Assembly (NCBI GenBank): GCA_009773765.1
Contig: WTWZ01000047.1
Span: forward strand, 1 to 40,044
Direction: 5' to 3'
DNA: 40,044 nucleotides
Origin: Prolixibacteraceae bacterium
GTDB lineage: Bacteria; Bacteroidota; Bacteroidia; Bacteroidales; Prolixibacteraceae
Made by a program: the position numbers and the translations under genes. The notes beneath the pieces were generated by a model. That model was given only the letters and a program-made list of their open reading frames with translations. It was not told the origin of the DNA and made no database searches. Below are positions 1 through 8,330 of the stretch, one piece after another (the stretch's first letter is position 1; every line of letters starts with the position of its first letter).

Positions 1-78
1 AATAAAAATTGAAAGAAATGATTTTCATGGAGAATGGAATTATATAATCAAGCCAAACCAAGAATTAAAATGATTAAT

Positions 79-324
79 TTAATTCGTTACAGTTCCTAAG
101 TCAACATGACGTTGAAATAGATTCTCAAATTTATCAGCTAAATCAAAATATGTGTCCGCATAATCTCCGTAATCCATAGGCTTAAAGGAGATTAGTAAAT
201 CAATATCACTCTTGTCGTTAAATCTGTCGGTGCAGACAGAGCCAAAAACAAATAACGACTCTACATTATGTGTCATGCACAATGATTTGATTTTTTCAAT
301 ATTATCGGATATTAGTCTTTGCAT
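79..324 (-). CDS. MNT-type nucleotidyltransferase domain protein (short)
   Basis: An 81-residue protein with the minimal nucleotidyltransferase signature: FGS at about residues 27-29 followed by SDIDLLI, the Gly-Ser and paired Asp residues that bind Mg-nucleotide in the pol-beta superfamily. In this family such small proteins are often the antitoxin partner of a HEPN protein, AMPylating or otherwise modifying it. No HEPN gene is visible here, but the window begins just beyond the 3' end, so a partner could lie outside. The protein stops right after VDLGTVTN. Relatives usually continue with 15-20 more residues, so the C-terminus may be truncated. The family call is firm; the toxin-antitoxin role is inference. 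Confidence 0.75.
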   Translation of the reverse strand: MQRLISDNIEKIKSLCMTHNVESLFVFGSVCTDRFNDKSDIDLLISFKPMDYGDYADTYFDLADKFENLFQRHVDLGTVTN

Positions 325-384
325 ATCAATGTTTTGTACAAATCTATCATTAATGTTGAAATCTTACAAGTGCCTCCTTACAAT

Positions 385-396
385 TGGTTATAACCA
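385..396. promoter_or_regulatory. 12-bp perfect palindrome upstream of the MNT gene
   Basis: TGGTTATAACCA is a perfect palindrome about 60 nt upstream of the MNT start codon. It could be an operator or part of a degenerate repeat. No recognisable -33/-7 promoter pair was found with it. Confidence 0.3.
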
Positions 397-450
397 GTTA
401 TACAAGCAACGGGATAGATTTATACAAATCTTTTATCGAATTATTTCTTG

Positions 451-524
451 CCACAAAGTCACGAGGCCACTAAGAATAACAAAGAAACCCCTGATATAAC
501 TTTGTGTCTTTGTGCCTTAGTGGT
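451..524. repeat. Imperfect inverted repeat (CACAAAG-type)
   Basis: The arm starting ccacaaagtcacgaggcc pairs imperfectly with tttgtgtctttgtgcc and the bases that follow at 501-523. Arms of this wording recur as dispersed intergenic hairpins in many Bacteroidota genomes, from general knowledge. No gene is associated. Confidence 0.5.
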
Positions 525-540
525 TACTTAAATTGTACAT

Positions 541-878
541 TTTTATTCCGCTTTAGTATAATACCCCGAAGTTATTCCACTTTTTTTTCATTTTTTTTAC
601 CCCTGAAAATCAATATAACTTCATAAAAATAAATTCCAGGTGTATTTCCGAAAAACAAAGCAAATACCATAAATAGTGTACCAGTATTTAATTTATTTCC
701 GTAAATAGTTTGCCTGCCAAAAACACCATCCGGTTCGAGCGGCTTAACCACAGAATGAGTTCGGCATTTCCCAGCAGTATTAAGCCTGAACAAAATGCTT
801 TATCTGTAATATGCAGGCGCAAAACCACTTCCCCGCAAAAGATTTCTGCTAACTTTATGCCGTTAAAAATCCATTTTT
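541..878. other. Intergenic region without a supported gene
   Basis: The left part is AT-rich. The part from about 700 to 860 is richer in GC and has reading frames open for 50-70 codons on the minus strand in two different frames. None has a recognisable domain or a convincing start, so a decayed gene is possible but unproven. I see no clear promoter for the downstream oxidoreductase. TAACTTTA near 856 resembles a -7 box but lacks a -33 partner. Confidence 0.4.
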
Positions 879-3800
879 ATGATTCAGCCGGAAAAACTCA
901 ATCAACTCAAAACCCAACTCGAAGGCGACCTGTTCGCCGACAATGTGCACCGGGTATTGTATGCCACCGATGCCTCGCAATACAGGGAAATGCCAATGGC
1001 AGTAACCCGTCCGAAAAACAAGGAGGACATTAAAAAAATCATCGCTTTTGCACGCGAAAACGGTACCTCGGTGATACCTCGCGGCGCCGGGACATCACTG
1101 GCCGGTCAGGTAGTTGGCCCGGGCATCGTTGTGGATATTTCGAAATACATGAACCGGATTCTTGAATTCAATCCTGAAGAAAAATGGATTTGGGTTGAAC
1201 CGGGTGTGGTGTTGGCAGAACTCAATCTTTATCTGGAAAAACACGGTTTGCAGTTTGGCCCCGAAACTTCAACCGCCAACCGCTGCGTAATTGGCGGAAT
1301 GTTGGGAAATAATTCATGCGGGTTACATTCGTTGGTTTACGGCAGCGTTCGCGAACATATACTTGAGGTTGACGCCATTCTTTCCGATGGTTCCGAAACC
1401 ACTTTCAAACCGCTGACCAAAAAAGAATTTTCGCAAAAACTGAATGGAAACCCAAACCAGCTTGAAAAAGCGATTTATCAGAATATTTCCGAAATTCTTT
1501 CCAGTCCTGAAAATCAAAAAGAGATACACGAACACTTTCCCGATCCGCGTGTAACCCGCCGGAATATGGGTTACGCCATCGACGTTTTACTTGAATCTGA
1601 AATTTTTACTGAAGGCGGAGAACCTTTTAACTTTTGTAAACTGCTGGCTGGTTCAGAGGGAACGCTGGCTTTTTCGCACCGTATTAAACTGAATGTCATT
1701 CCACTGCCCCCCAAATACAAAGGTTTGGTTTGCGCCCATTTCGAAACGCTTGAAGAATCGCTTTTGGGAAATCTGGTAGCGCTGAAGCACAAACCTACGG
1801 CTATTGAACTGATGGACGACGCCGTGATGCAGGCAGCCAAACAAAACATTGAACAAAACAAAAACCGCTTCTTTGTAAAAGGCGATCCCGGTGCATTGCT
1901 GATGATTGAATTTTCTTACGAAACTGAAAAAGAACTCAACGAAACTGCGGCCACACTCGAAAAAGATTTCCGGAATGCCGGACTTGGTTTTCATTTTCCG
2001 ATGGTTACCGGCGCCGACAACATTAAACGTGTCTGGGCGTTGCGAACTGCCGGACTGGGCTTACTTTCCAACGTTCCGGGCGACAGAAAAGGCGTTCCGG
2101 GAATTGAAGACACTGCCGTAGCTCCCGAATATCTTCCTGATTATGTGGCCGGTTTTAAAAAAGTTCTTGAAAAACTCGGGCTGACAAGCATTTATTACGC
2201 CCACATCGCCACAGGCGAAATCCATTTCCGTCCTCTAATCAACTTTAAAGATCCTGCAGATGTTATTCTGTTCGACACGTTGATGAACGAAGTGGCAGCG
2301 CTGGTTAAAAAATACCGGGGTTCGATGAGCGGCGAACACGGCGACGGACGGGTGCGTGGAAAATTCATTCCGTTTATGCTTGGCGGGCACAACTATCAGC
2401 TTTTGCGAAATTTAAAAAACACATGGGACCCCGGCAAAATTTTCAATCCCGGAAAAATTGTGGACACGCCGCCAATAACAGAAAGTCTGCGCGTTGTTCC
2501 CGGGAAAATTACACCCGATTTCAAAACAGAATTTGACTTTTCGCGCTACCGTGGTTATTTCAGGAGTATTGAAAAGTGCAATGGATCGGGCGACTGCCGC
2601 AAAAGCGAAGCTATAGGCGGAACCATGTGCCCCACATTTATGGCAACCCGCGACGAAGACAAATCTACCCGTGGCCGCGCCAATATTTTACGCGAATTTC
2701 TGTATTCAAACGAAAAGGAAAATCCTTTTAACCAGCAGGAAATTTACGATATTCTTGATTTGTGTATTTCGTGTAAAGCCTGCAAAGCCGAATGCCCGTC
2801 GAATGTTGATATGGCCAAAATTAAAGCCGAATTTTTGCAACAGTATTACGATATTCACGGAATACCGCTGCGTTCGAAATTAGTGGCATATCTGCCGCGA
2901 CTGAACAGCCTGGCAGTTTTGGTCCGCCCGTTATCAAATTTCATGATGAATACTTCTCTCCTGAAAAAAGCCATCGGTTTTTCCACAAAAAGAAGCGTTC
3001 CAAAACTTTCAAGGATTACGCTAAACCAATGGACTGGCAATGGAATTCCGCTTCCGCAAACCAAAATAAAAGGAAAAGTATATCTTTTCAACGACGAGTT
3101 TACCAACTACAACGAAAGCGGTATCGGGATAAAAGCCATTTTATTGCTCACAAAACTGGGGTACGAAGTAAAAATACCGATACATAAAGAAAGTGGACGG
3201 ACTTTCCTTTCAAAAGGATTGGTTCGCACCGCCAAAAAAATTGCTACTGAAAATGTAAATCTTTTAAAAGGTATTATTTCGGCAAAAACACCGCTGATTG
3301 GAATCGAACCTTCGGCAATTCTGGCCTTCCGCGATGAATACCCCGATTTGGTGGATGCTACTTTACAACCGGCAGCAACTGATTTGGGCAAAAATGCCTT
3401 ACTTTTCGAAGAATTTATTGCCAACGAAATAGATAAGGGAAATATCACTTCTGAACAGTTCACAACAGAAGAGAAGCAGATCCTTCTTCACGGCCATTGT
3501 CAGCAAAAAGCAGTTGCCTCAACCGAACCTTCGAAAAAAATGCTTTCGCTTCCAAAAAATTATTCGGTAAAAGAAATCCCGTCAGGCTGTTGCGGAATGG
3601 CCGGTTCTTTTGGTTACGAAAAAGAACACTATGATTTATCAATGAAAATTGGTGAGATGGTATTGTTTCCTGCTGTACGGGGAGCAGAGGAAAAAGTAAT
3701 TATTTCTGCACCTGGAACATCGTGCCGCCACCACATTAAAGACGGAACCGGAAAACAGGCTAAACACCCGGTGGAGGTTTTGTATGAGGCGGCGCTGTAA
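879..3800 (+). CDS. GlcD/GlcF-type FAD-linked oxidase with Fe-S and CCG domains
   Basis: A 973-residue fusion. The N-terminal half is a FAD_binding_4 (PCMH) domain with the flavin-pyrophosphate loop PRGAGTSLAGQVVGPG near residues 67-82, followed by an FAD-oxidase C domain ending in the SGEHGDGRVRG motif. The C-terminal half carries a ferredoxin-like cluster site CISCKACKAECP near residue 633 and two CCG-type cysteine motifs (GHCQQK, SGCCGMAG; later GTSCRHH). This organisation is that of bacterial D-lactate or D-2-hydroxyacid dehydrogenases (GlcD plus GlcF, YdiJ, Dld-like), which oxidise a 2-hydroxyacid at the membrane and pass electrons to quinone or an electron-transfer protein. The exact substrate cannot be told from sequence. 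It stands alone, with a RAYT element starting directly after its stop. Confidence 0.9.
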   Translation: MIQPEKLNQLKTQLEGDLFADNVHRVLYATDASQYREMPMAVTRPKNKEDIKKIIAFARENGTSVIPRGAGTSLAGQVVGPGIVVDISKYMNRILEFNPEEKWIWVEPGVVLAELNLYLEKHGLQFGPETSTANRCVIGGMLGNNSCGLHSLVYGSVREHILEVDAILSDGSETTFKPLTKKEFSQKLNGNPNQLEKAIYQNISEILSSPENQKEIHEHFPDPRVTRRNMGYAIDVLLESEIFTEGGEPFNFCKLLAGSEGTLAFSHRIKLNVIPLPPKYKGLVCAHFETLEESLLGNLVALKHKPTAIELMDDAVMQAAKQNIEQNKNRFFVKGDPGALLMIEFSYETEKELNETAATLEKDFRNAGLGFHFPMVTGADNIKRVWALRTAGLGLLSNVPGDRKGVPGIEDTAVAPEYLPDYVAGFKKVLEKLGLTSIYYAHIATGEIHFRPLINFKDPADVILFDTLMNEVAALVKKYRGSMSGEHGDGRVRGKFIPFMLGGHNYQLLRNLKNTWDPGKIFNPGKIVDTPPITESLRVVPGKITPDFKTEFDFSRYRGYFRSIEKCNGSGDCRKSEAIGGTMCPTFMATRDEDKSTRGRANILREFLYSNEKENPFNQQEIYDILDLCISCKACKAECPSNVDMAKIKAEFLQQYYDIHGIPLRSKLVAYLPRLNSLAVLVRPLSNFMMNTSLLKKAIGFSTKRSVPKLSRITLNQWTGNGIPLPQTKIKGKVYLFNDEFTNYNESGIGIKAILLLTKLGYEVKIPIHKESGRTFLSKGLVRTAKKIATENVNLLKGIISAKTPLIGIEPSAILAFRDEYPDLVDATLQPAATDLGKNALLFEEFIANEIDKGNITSEQFTTEEKQILLHGHCQQKAVASTEPSKKMLSLPKNYSVKEIPSGCCGMAGSFGYEKEHYDLSMKIGEMVLFPAVRGAEEKVIISAPGTSCRHHIKDGTGKQAKHPVEVLYEAAL

Positions 3801-3812
3801 TTCAATATACGT

Positions 3813-3868
3813 AACAGGGGCGACGCCCCGACATGTAATAGCGTAGGGTGAAACCCTGCGTATCGGCG
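3813..3868 (+). repeat. REP-like double hairpin, left copy
   Basis: It contains GGGGCG-A-CGCCCC, a near-perfect stem, and then AGGGT-GAA-ACCCT flanked by further pairing bases. It matches the copy at 4472-4527 over about 56 nt with roughly 80% identity by eye. It starts 12 nt after the stop of the oxidoreductase gene and could also terminate its transcript. Confidence 0.75.
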
Positions 3869-3926
3869 TTTACGAACCAAATTAGAAATTCAACCTCAAA
3901 CAAAAAAAGCACAAGCAGTGAGTTCA

Positions 3927-4373
3927 TCAATCCCAAACGTACCGTTCATCAAAATCAATTTCATATTCTTTGAAAAATTGACGTAACTCATCCTTGTAAT
4001 TGGCCTGTTTATGATGCTCTGGCTGCTTACGGATATAATTTTCCACCGTGGCAACCTTAGATGAACTAACCGAAAAAATGCCATAACCATCCTGCCAGTC
4101 AAAATCATGTATTCCTTTGGTTTTTATCCATTTGGAAGATGATGTCTTAATTTTTGACACAAGATTCGCCATTGTCAGGGTTCGGGGCAGTGTGCATAAA
4201 ATATGGATATGATCAGGATTTGCATATATTTCATAAGTAAAAATACCCAGATTTGATAATGTTCCGACCATGTACGATTGTAATTCGGGTCTAACAACTT
4301 CATAAATAAATGGAAATCCTGTTTTTGTGGTGAATACAATGTGAATGTACACTTTTGCTAATGATTGTGGCAT
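3927..4373 (-). CDS. IS200-like Y1 transposase, REP-associated (RAYT)
   Basis: A 148-residue Y1_Tnp (HUH) single-strand DNA transposase. The HUH pair appears as DHIHILC near residue 54, and the catalytic tyrosine is in ENYIRKQPEHHK near residue 112. The C-terminus EIDFDERYVWD is typical of the Bacteroidota branch of this family. Length is full for the family, so it may be active. No tnpB follows. In the family the enzyme cleaves and rejoins hairpin ends of single-stranded DNA. Here the likely substrates are the repeats on both sides. Confidence 0.9.
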   Translation of the reverse strand: MPQSLAKVYIHIVFTTKTGFPFIYEVVRPELQSYMVGTLSNLGIFTYEIYANPDHIHILCTLPRTLTMANLVSKIKTSSSKWIKTKGIHDFDWQDGYGIFSVSSSKVATVENYIRKQPEHHKQANYKDELRQFFKEYEIDFDERYVWD

Positions 4374-4410
4374 AATTTGGATTTTTTGTATTTCTTAATT
4401 GTTTCATTTT

Positions 4411-4527
4411 CACAGGCTTGCAGCCTGTGCTTTTACAGATCGTCCTTTCAGGACTTGTTCGAATTAAACGAAACAGGGGCAACGCCCCGACCTGTAACAG
4501 CATAGGTAAAACCCTGTGTATTTGTGC
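4411..4527 (+). repeat. Hairpin cluster with the right REP-like copy
   Basis: Three structures in a row: CACAGGCT-TGC-AGCCTGTG (4411-4429), GTCCT-TTC-AGGAC (4442-4454), and the double hairpin 4472-4527 that matches the left copy (GGGGC-AAC-GCCCC, then a shorter second stem). They sit upstream of the transposase start and directly downstream of the GH5 gene stop. Confidence 0.7.
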
Positions 4528-4550
4528 AGAACTAATTGAAATACAATTCA

Positions 4551-5693
4551 TCAATATTTCTGCAGCAACGTCAGCAGTTTGCGGTCGAGTTTCTGCCCGT
4601 GCCAGTCTTCGTACTGAATATCTTTGCGGCCCGAGTTGAGGACGCCAAAAGTTCCCCTGAATTCCCAAAGTGCAAAACCAATCCCATGTTCAGATAAAAC
4701 ACTAAGCACATCATCAAACCAGGCAAGGAAAACATTGTGCGGGGTTTCGTTCCAGCAGCCACATTCGCCGCAATGCACGCCAACGCCTTTATTCACGGCG
4801 TCAATCCAGGGGGCATAAAACTTTTCGAGGCTGGCACGGTTAAATTCACGGCCTTCGATGGTTCCTGGCCAAACGGGTTTTGGCGCATCATCGGGGTTTT
4901 TAAATACCCACGGCGCGCGGTAATGCGATATATAATGCGGAAAATAACCCCGGCAACTCTGCCCGATGGGCAAATCGAAAATCTCTGGAATCACATCGCT
5001 TCCTACATTATTTCCATCAGCAATTACTAAATGGTTGGGGTTGTGTGACCGGATTGTTTCGAGTGACTTTTTGGCCACCTCACGGTAAAGTTCACCCGGA
5101 ATTGGTCCGCGGCGCGAATGCTGGTCATTCATATCTTCGCGGGTACAAGGCTCGTTCACCAAATCGAAACTGATTTGTTTTTGCGTTTTCGAAGCAAACC
5201 GTTTCGCCCACATTCCCCAATGAAAGTAAAATGCTTCCTGTGCTTCCTTGTCTTTCCACAAATTGTATGGTTCATTAAAACCGGCGTTCACACAAAATCC
5301 GGGGGCGCGGTGCAGGTTCAAACTCACATGCAACCCGAGTTTATTTGCCAGATCAACAATCTTTTCCACCTGATCAATTGCCGCCTCATCAATATTATAA
5401 ATATCTTCCGGGGCAATGTCTTTCGATCGGTCGAATTTTACATATCGCGGATACGCCATTGGAAACCGCACAAAATCAAAGCCCCAGTCGGCCATCCATT
5501 TAAAATCGTCCCCGGTTGTTATAGCATAACTGTTATGCACATCCGGGGAAAAATAATCGAGCAGGTTAAATCCCTTCCATTTAGGCAGTTTGTTTGCAAC
5601 TGTTTTTACTGAATTTGCATAAGCCAGGTTCCCGGCCAAACCTACCCCGGCGGCAACGGCACCGGTGGTTTTAATAAAATTTCGACGTTCCAT
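4551..5693 (-). CDS. Exported GH5-like glycoside hydrolase (cellulase family)
   Basis: A 380-residue protein beginning with a Tat-like leader: Arg-Arg at residues 3-4, then IKTTGAVAAGVGLAGN and a hydrophobic stretch ending near residue 26. The body is a GH5-type TIM barrel. FDLVNEP gives the acid/base Glu at residue 181, HCGECG near residue 310 supplies the likely nucleophile Glu, and ALWEFRG near the end is the strand-8 motif. GH5 enzymes are retaining beta-glycosidases (endoglucanases, mannanases and others); the substrate here is unknown. A good promoter lies just upstream, giving a very short leader of about 20 nt. No SusC/SusD genes are nearby. Confidence 0.85.
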   Translation of the reverse strand: MERRNFIKTTGAVAAGVGLAGNLAYANSVKTVANKLPKWKGFNLLDYFSPDVHNSYAITTGDDFKWMADWGFDFVRFPMAYPRYVKFDRSKDIAPEDIYNIDEAAIDQVEKIVDLANKLGLHVSLNLHRAPGFCVNAGFNEPYNLWKDKEAQEAFYFHWGMWAKRFASKTQKQISFDLVNEPCTREDMNDQHSRRGPIPGELYREVAKKSLETIRSHNPNHLVIADGNNVGSDVIPEIFDLPIGQSCRGYFPHYISHYRAPWVFKNPDDAPKPVWPGTIEGREFNRASLEKFYAPWIDAVNKGVGVHCGECGCWNETPHNVFLAWFDDVLSVLSEHGIGFALWEFRGTFGVLNSGRKDIQYEDWHGQKLDRKLLTLLQKY

Positions 5694-5718
5694 TTTGATG
5701 GTTTAAATTGGTTTGGCG

Positions 5719-5748
5719 TAAAGATACTATTTGGATTTAAATGAACAA
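5719..5748 (-). promoter_or_regulatory. Bacteroidota-type promoter for the GH5 gene
   Basis: On the minus strand TTG (5748-5746) is followed after 19 nt by TATCTTTA (5726-5719), a 7-of-8 relative of the TAnnTTTG -7 box. The start codon lies about 25 nt downstream. Confidence 0.55.
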
Positions 5749-5786
5749 GGGAGGGAAAGTGATTAGGAAGATAGGAAAAAAGGGAT

Positions 5787-5836
5787 GGAGATTAGTGGAG
5801 ATTGATGGAAATTGATCGAGATTTATCGAAATTAAA
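5787..5836. repeat. Tandem 10-bp repeat, five units
   Basis: Five consecutive 10-nt units: ggagattagt, ggagattgat, ggaaattgat, cgagatttat and cgaaattaaa. They lie in the 320-bp region between the divergent GH5 and DUF5916 genes. The remaining sequence there is AT-rich and holds only promoters. Confidence 0.7.
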
Positions 5837-5976
5837 AATTAATGAAGTAAAAGTGGATTTAAACGAAGGTCAGTTTCACCAGGGAAAAGCTGCCGTAATA
5901 AGAATACTGGGAGTAAAATAATCTTTCCTAACGGCAACAAATCCTGTTATTCAAACCTTACAAGTCAGTTTTTTAC

Positions 5977-5984
5977 TATTTTCG
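5977..5984 (+). promoter_or_regulatory. Probable -7 box of the DUF5916 gene
   Basis: TATTTTCG differs by one base from TAnnTTTG and matches the -7 box proposed ahead of the ATPase at 12432. The -33 element is not clear. Confidence 0.35.
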
Positions 5985-6013
5985 CCCCATTAAATTTTTT
6001 ACACCTATATTAT

Positions 6014-8116
6014 TTGAAACGAAATCTGATTACCCTGGTTATTTTATTTATTTTCATTGAATTAAGCCAGGCCCAGCAAACCATAAATGCTATAAGGGTT
6101 GAAAACCCGCCAACCATTGACGGGCAAGTGGACGAGCCCGTTTGGGACGAAGCTTTTGCGGTGGAAGACTTTTATCAGCGCGAACCGTTTGAAGGACAAC
6201 CCGTTTCGAAGAAGACCATTTTTCTGGACGACCCAAAAAAAATTACAGCCAGGGAAATGGCCCGGGATGTGAGCCTGGGAAAAGACGACCGGATTCAGAT
6301 TATTCTCGACACTTATCTTGACAAACGAAATGGTTACTGGTTTCAAATTGGGCCGCGGGGTTCAATTGGCGACGCCATTGTAAGTGAAAATGGGGCAGTT
6401 TTGAATAAAGAGTGGGATGGGCTCTGGTCAGGAAAGGCAAATATTAACGACTGGGGATGGGAGGCTGAAATGGCCATTCCTTTCAAAACCATGGGGTTCG
6501 ACAAGGAAAATACGCAATGGGGTGTAAAATTTATCAGAAACATTGTCAATAATCTCGAAGCATCGTACTGGCCTGCAGCCAATCTCAATTCGCACAGGTT
6601 CCAGGTTTCTGATGCCGGTACTTTAGATGGAATTGAAAACATTACCCAGGGAATCGGACTTGACATTGCACCCTATCTGGTTACAGGACTAAACACAAAA
6701 AAGGGAGAGAAAAACGACCTGAAACTTACAGGTGGGGTTGACCTTTTTTACCAGATAACACCCGGTTTAAAATCATCACTTACCATAAATACCGACTTCG
6801 CCGAAACCGAAGTTGACGACCGCCAAATCAATCTGACCCGTTTTAGCCTGCATTACCCCGAAAAACGCGACTTCTTTCTCGACGGTGCAAGTAATTTCAA
6901 GTTCGGAATTGATGGAGACGATACAAGCCCCGTGGCAAAAAACATCATTCCTTTCTTTTCGCGCCGGATGGGACTGGATTCAATGGGAGGCCCTATACCG
7001 GTTAATGTCGGGGCTAAATTAACCGGGCAAATCGATAACTGGAATTTAGGGATAATGTATATCAATGATGCCCGCGAAGACGGAATTAATAATTTTTCTG
7101 TGGCGCGCGTTTCACGAAATATTGGCAAACAATCGTCGGTTGGAATAATAGGAACATACGGAAATGCGCTGGATAACGAAACAAACCTGGTGGTTGGCGC
7201 CGACATGAAACTTTCAACCTCAACTTTTCAGGGAAATAAAAACGTATCGTTCATTCTTTTCGGGTTAAAATCGAACACCAAGGAGCGGGATGGCAATGAT
7301 GTTTCGTGGGGGTCGCAGGTGGTTTATCCCAACGATTTTATAAAAGCCCGGCTGGGATATCATCAAATTGGGAAAAATTTTGTTGCCGGAATGGGGTTTG
7401 TCCCGCGAACCAACATCCGGGAAACGTATGGCGGGTTGAAGTTTGGTCCGCGCCCCAATAAATGGGGAATTATGCAGATTGAATTTGGCGGAAGTTTCGT
7501 TTATATCACAAACTTCGATACAAACGGCCTGGAAACCCGCGAGTTTGAAATTCAGCCGCTTGGAATCCGTTTTTTATCGGGAGAGGCAATCAGCTATTCA
7601 TTGGTCAGCCAGTACGAATTGCTTACCAAAGACTTTAATATTTTTGAAGGTTTTGTTATTCCACAGGGAACATACGAATGGTGGCAGGAACAAATAAAAT
7701 TTGAAACAAAAGGGGCGAGAAATGTTTGGGGTGAAGCAAGCTACAGGTTTGGTGATTTTTTTAACGGAACACGAAACGACATAAAAATGATGGTTAACTG
7801 GAAAGTGGCAGTGCCGTTTTTTATTGGCGGAACAATTGCCCAAAACAAGGTATCACTCCCCGACGGAAGTTTCAAAGCCAATATTTTCCAGGTTAATGCC
7901 AATATTTTGTTTAGCCCGAATTTGACTTTTTACAATTATTTACAATACGACAACAAAAGCAACAGCGCCGGCTGGCAGGCACGTTTTCAGTGGATTATTA
8001 AACCAGGCAATGAAATTATACTGGCATGGACATCCAATTTCAACAAACCCGAAAACAGTTATGTTTTAGATGAAAGCGCTGTTCGGTTAAAACTTAAATA
8101 CAATATCAGGTTATAA
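6014..8116 (+). CDS. DUF5916 outer-membrane protein with CBM9-like N-terminus, internally deleted
   Basis: A 700-residue protein starting at TTG, with a signal peptide ending at about QAQ (residue 21). An N-terminal CBM9/DOMON-like carbohydrate-binding module starts at TIDGQVDEPVWDEAF. A DUF5916 region follows, predicted to form an outer-membrane beta-barrel (alternating strands up to the C-terminal KLKYNIRL). Its job is not established; relatives often sit near polysaccharide-use genes, and here GH5 is divergent upstream. In relatives a segment resembling LYDxxNLYxGxxCxDxDP joins the two parts. Here KKTIF runs straight into LDDPKKITAREMARD, so about 20-25 residues seem to be missing in frame. 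The TTG start has no ATG competitor that keeps the signal peptide. Confidence 0.8.
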   Translation: MKRNLITLVILFIFIELSQAQQTINAIRVENPPTIDGQVDEPVWDEAFAVEDFYQREPFEGQPVSKKTIFLDDPKKITAREMARDVSLGKDDRIQIILDTYLDKRNGYWFQIGPRGSIGDAIVSENGAVLNKEWDGLWSGKANINDWGWEAEMAIPFKTMGFDKENTQWGVKFIRNIVNNLEASYWPAANLNSHRFQVSDAGTLDGIENITQGIGLDIAPYLVTGLNTKKGEKNDLKLTGGVDLFYQITPGLKSSLTINTDFAETEVDDRQINLTRFSLHYPEKRDFFLDGASNFKFGIDGDDTSPVAKNIIPFFSRRMGLDSMGGPIPVNVGAKLTGQIDNWNLGIMYINDAREDGINNFSVARVSRNIGKQSSVGIIGTYGNALDNETNLVVGADMKLSTSTFQGNKNVSFILFGLKSNTKERDGNDVSWGSQVVYPNDFIKARLGYHQIGKNFVAGMGFVPRTNIRETYGGLKFGPRPNKWGIMQIEFGGSFVYITNFDTNGLETREFEIQPLGIRFLSGEAISYSLVSQYELLTKDFNIFEGFVIPQGTYEWWQEQIKFETKGARNVWGEASYRFGDFFNGTRNDIKMMVNWKVAVPFFIGGTIAQNKVSLPDGSFKANIFQVNANILFSPNLTFYNYLQYDNKSNSAGWQARFQWIIKPGNEIILAWTSNFNKPENSYVLDESAVRLKLKYNIRL

Positions 8117-8207
8117 ACTTTTTGAAATAAGTTTACGTATATTTAAACAATTAAAACACTAAATTAGCAACAAGTAGAGGATAAAGTGAAAAAAGAGTTT
8201 TATGTTC

Positions 8208-8238
8208 TTGTTTGGTAAAAAGTATTTTAATATACTTG
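8208..8238 (+). promoter_or_regulatory. Promoter for rho
   Basis: TTG at 8208-8210, a 20-nt spacer, then TATACTTG at 8231-8238 (7 of 8 to TAnnTTTG). It predicts a leader of roughly 85 nt before the start at 8331, so an in-frame extension starting at 8274 is less likely. Confidence 0.6.
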
Positions 8239-8330
8239 CACCCGAATTTTAAGAATTCAAATCCCCACTTCAATTGTTCCAGGGTTTTATTCAACACATG
8301 ACATTTAAAAAAAGGAATAATATTTTAATA

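Larger units (their letters stand above)
3813..4527. mobile_element. REP/RAYT unit: Y1 transposase between two double-hairpin repeats
   Basis: The Y1 transposase gene at 3927-4373 is bracketed by two directly repeated copies of a double hairpin (3813-3868 and 4472-4527). Additional small hairpins lie at 4411-4454. This is the organisation described for REP-associated tyrosine transposases in other bacteria. It would be a non-autonomous or domesticated IS200 relative without TnpB. Confidence 0.75.

Noticed and set aside
385-420. Second copy of the cassette-boundary element upstream of the MNT gene
   Set aside because: ccgttgcttgtataac with a TGGTTATAACCA palindrome is only loosely similar to the element near 21320-22380, too weak to claim.
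572-793. 73-codon minus-strand frame upstream of the FAD/Fe-S oxidoreductase
   Set aside because: No recognisable domain, no start context, and a second overlapping frame is equally open. Treated as noncoding.
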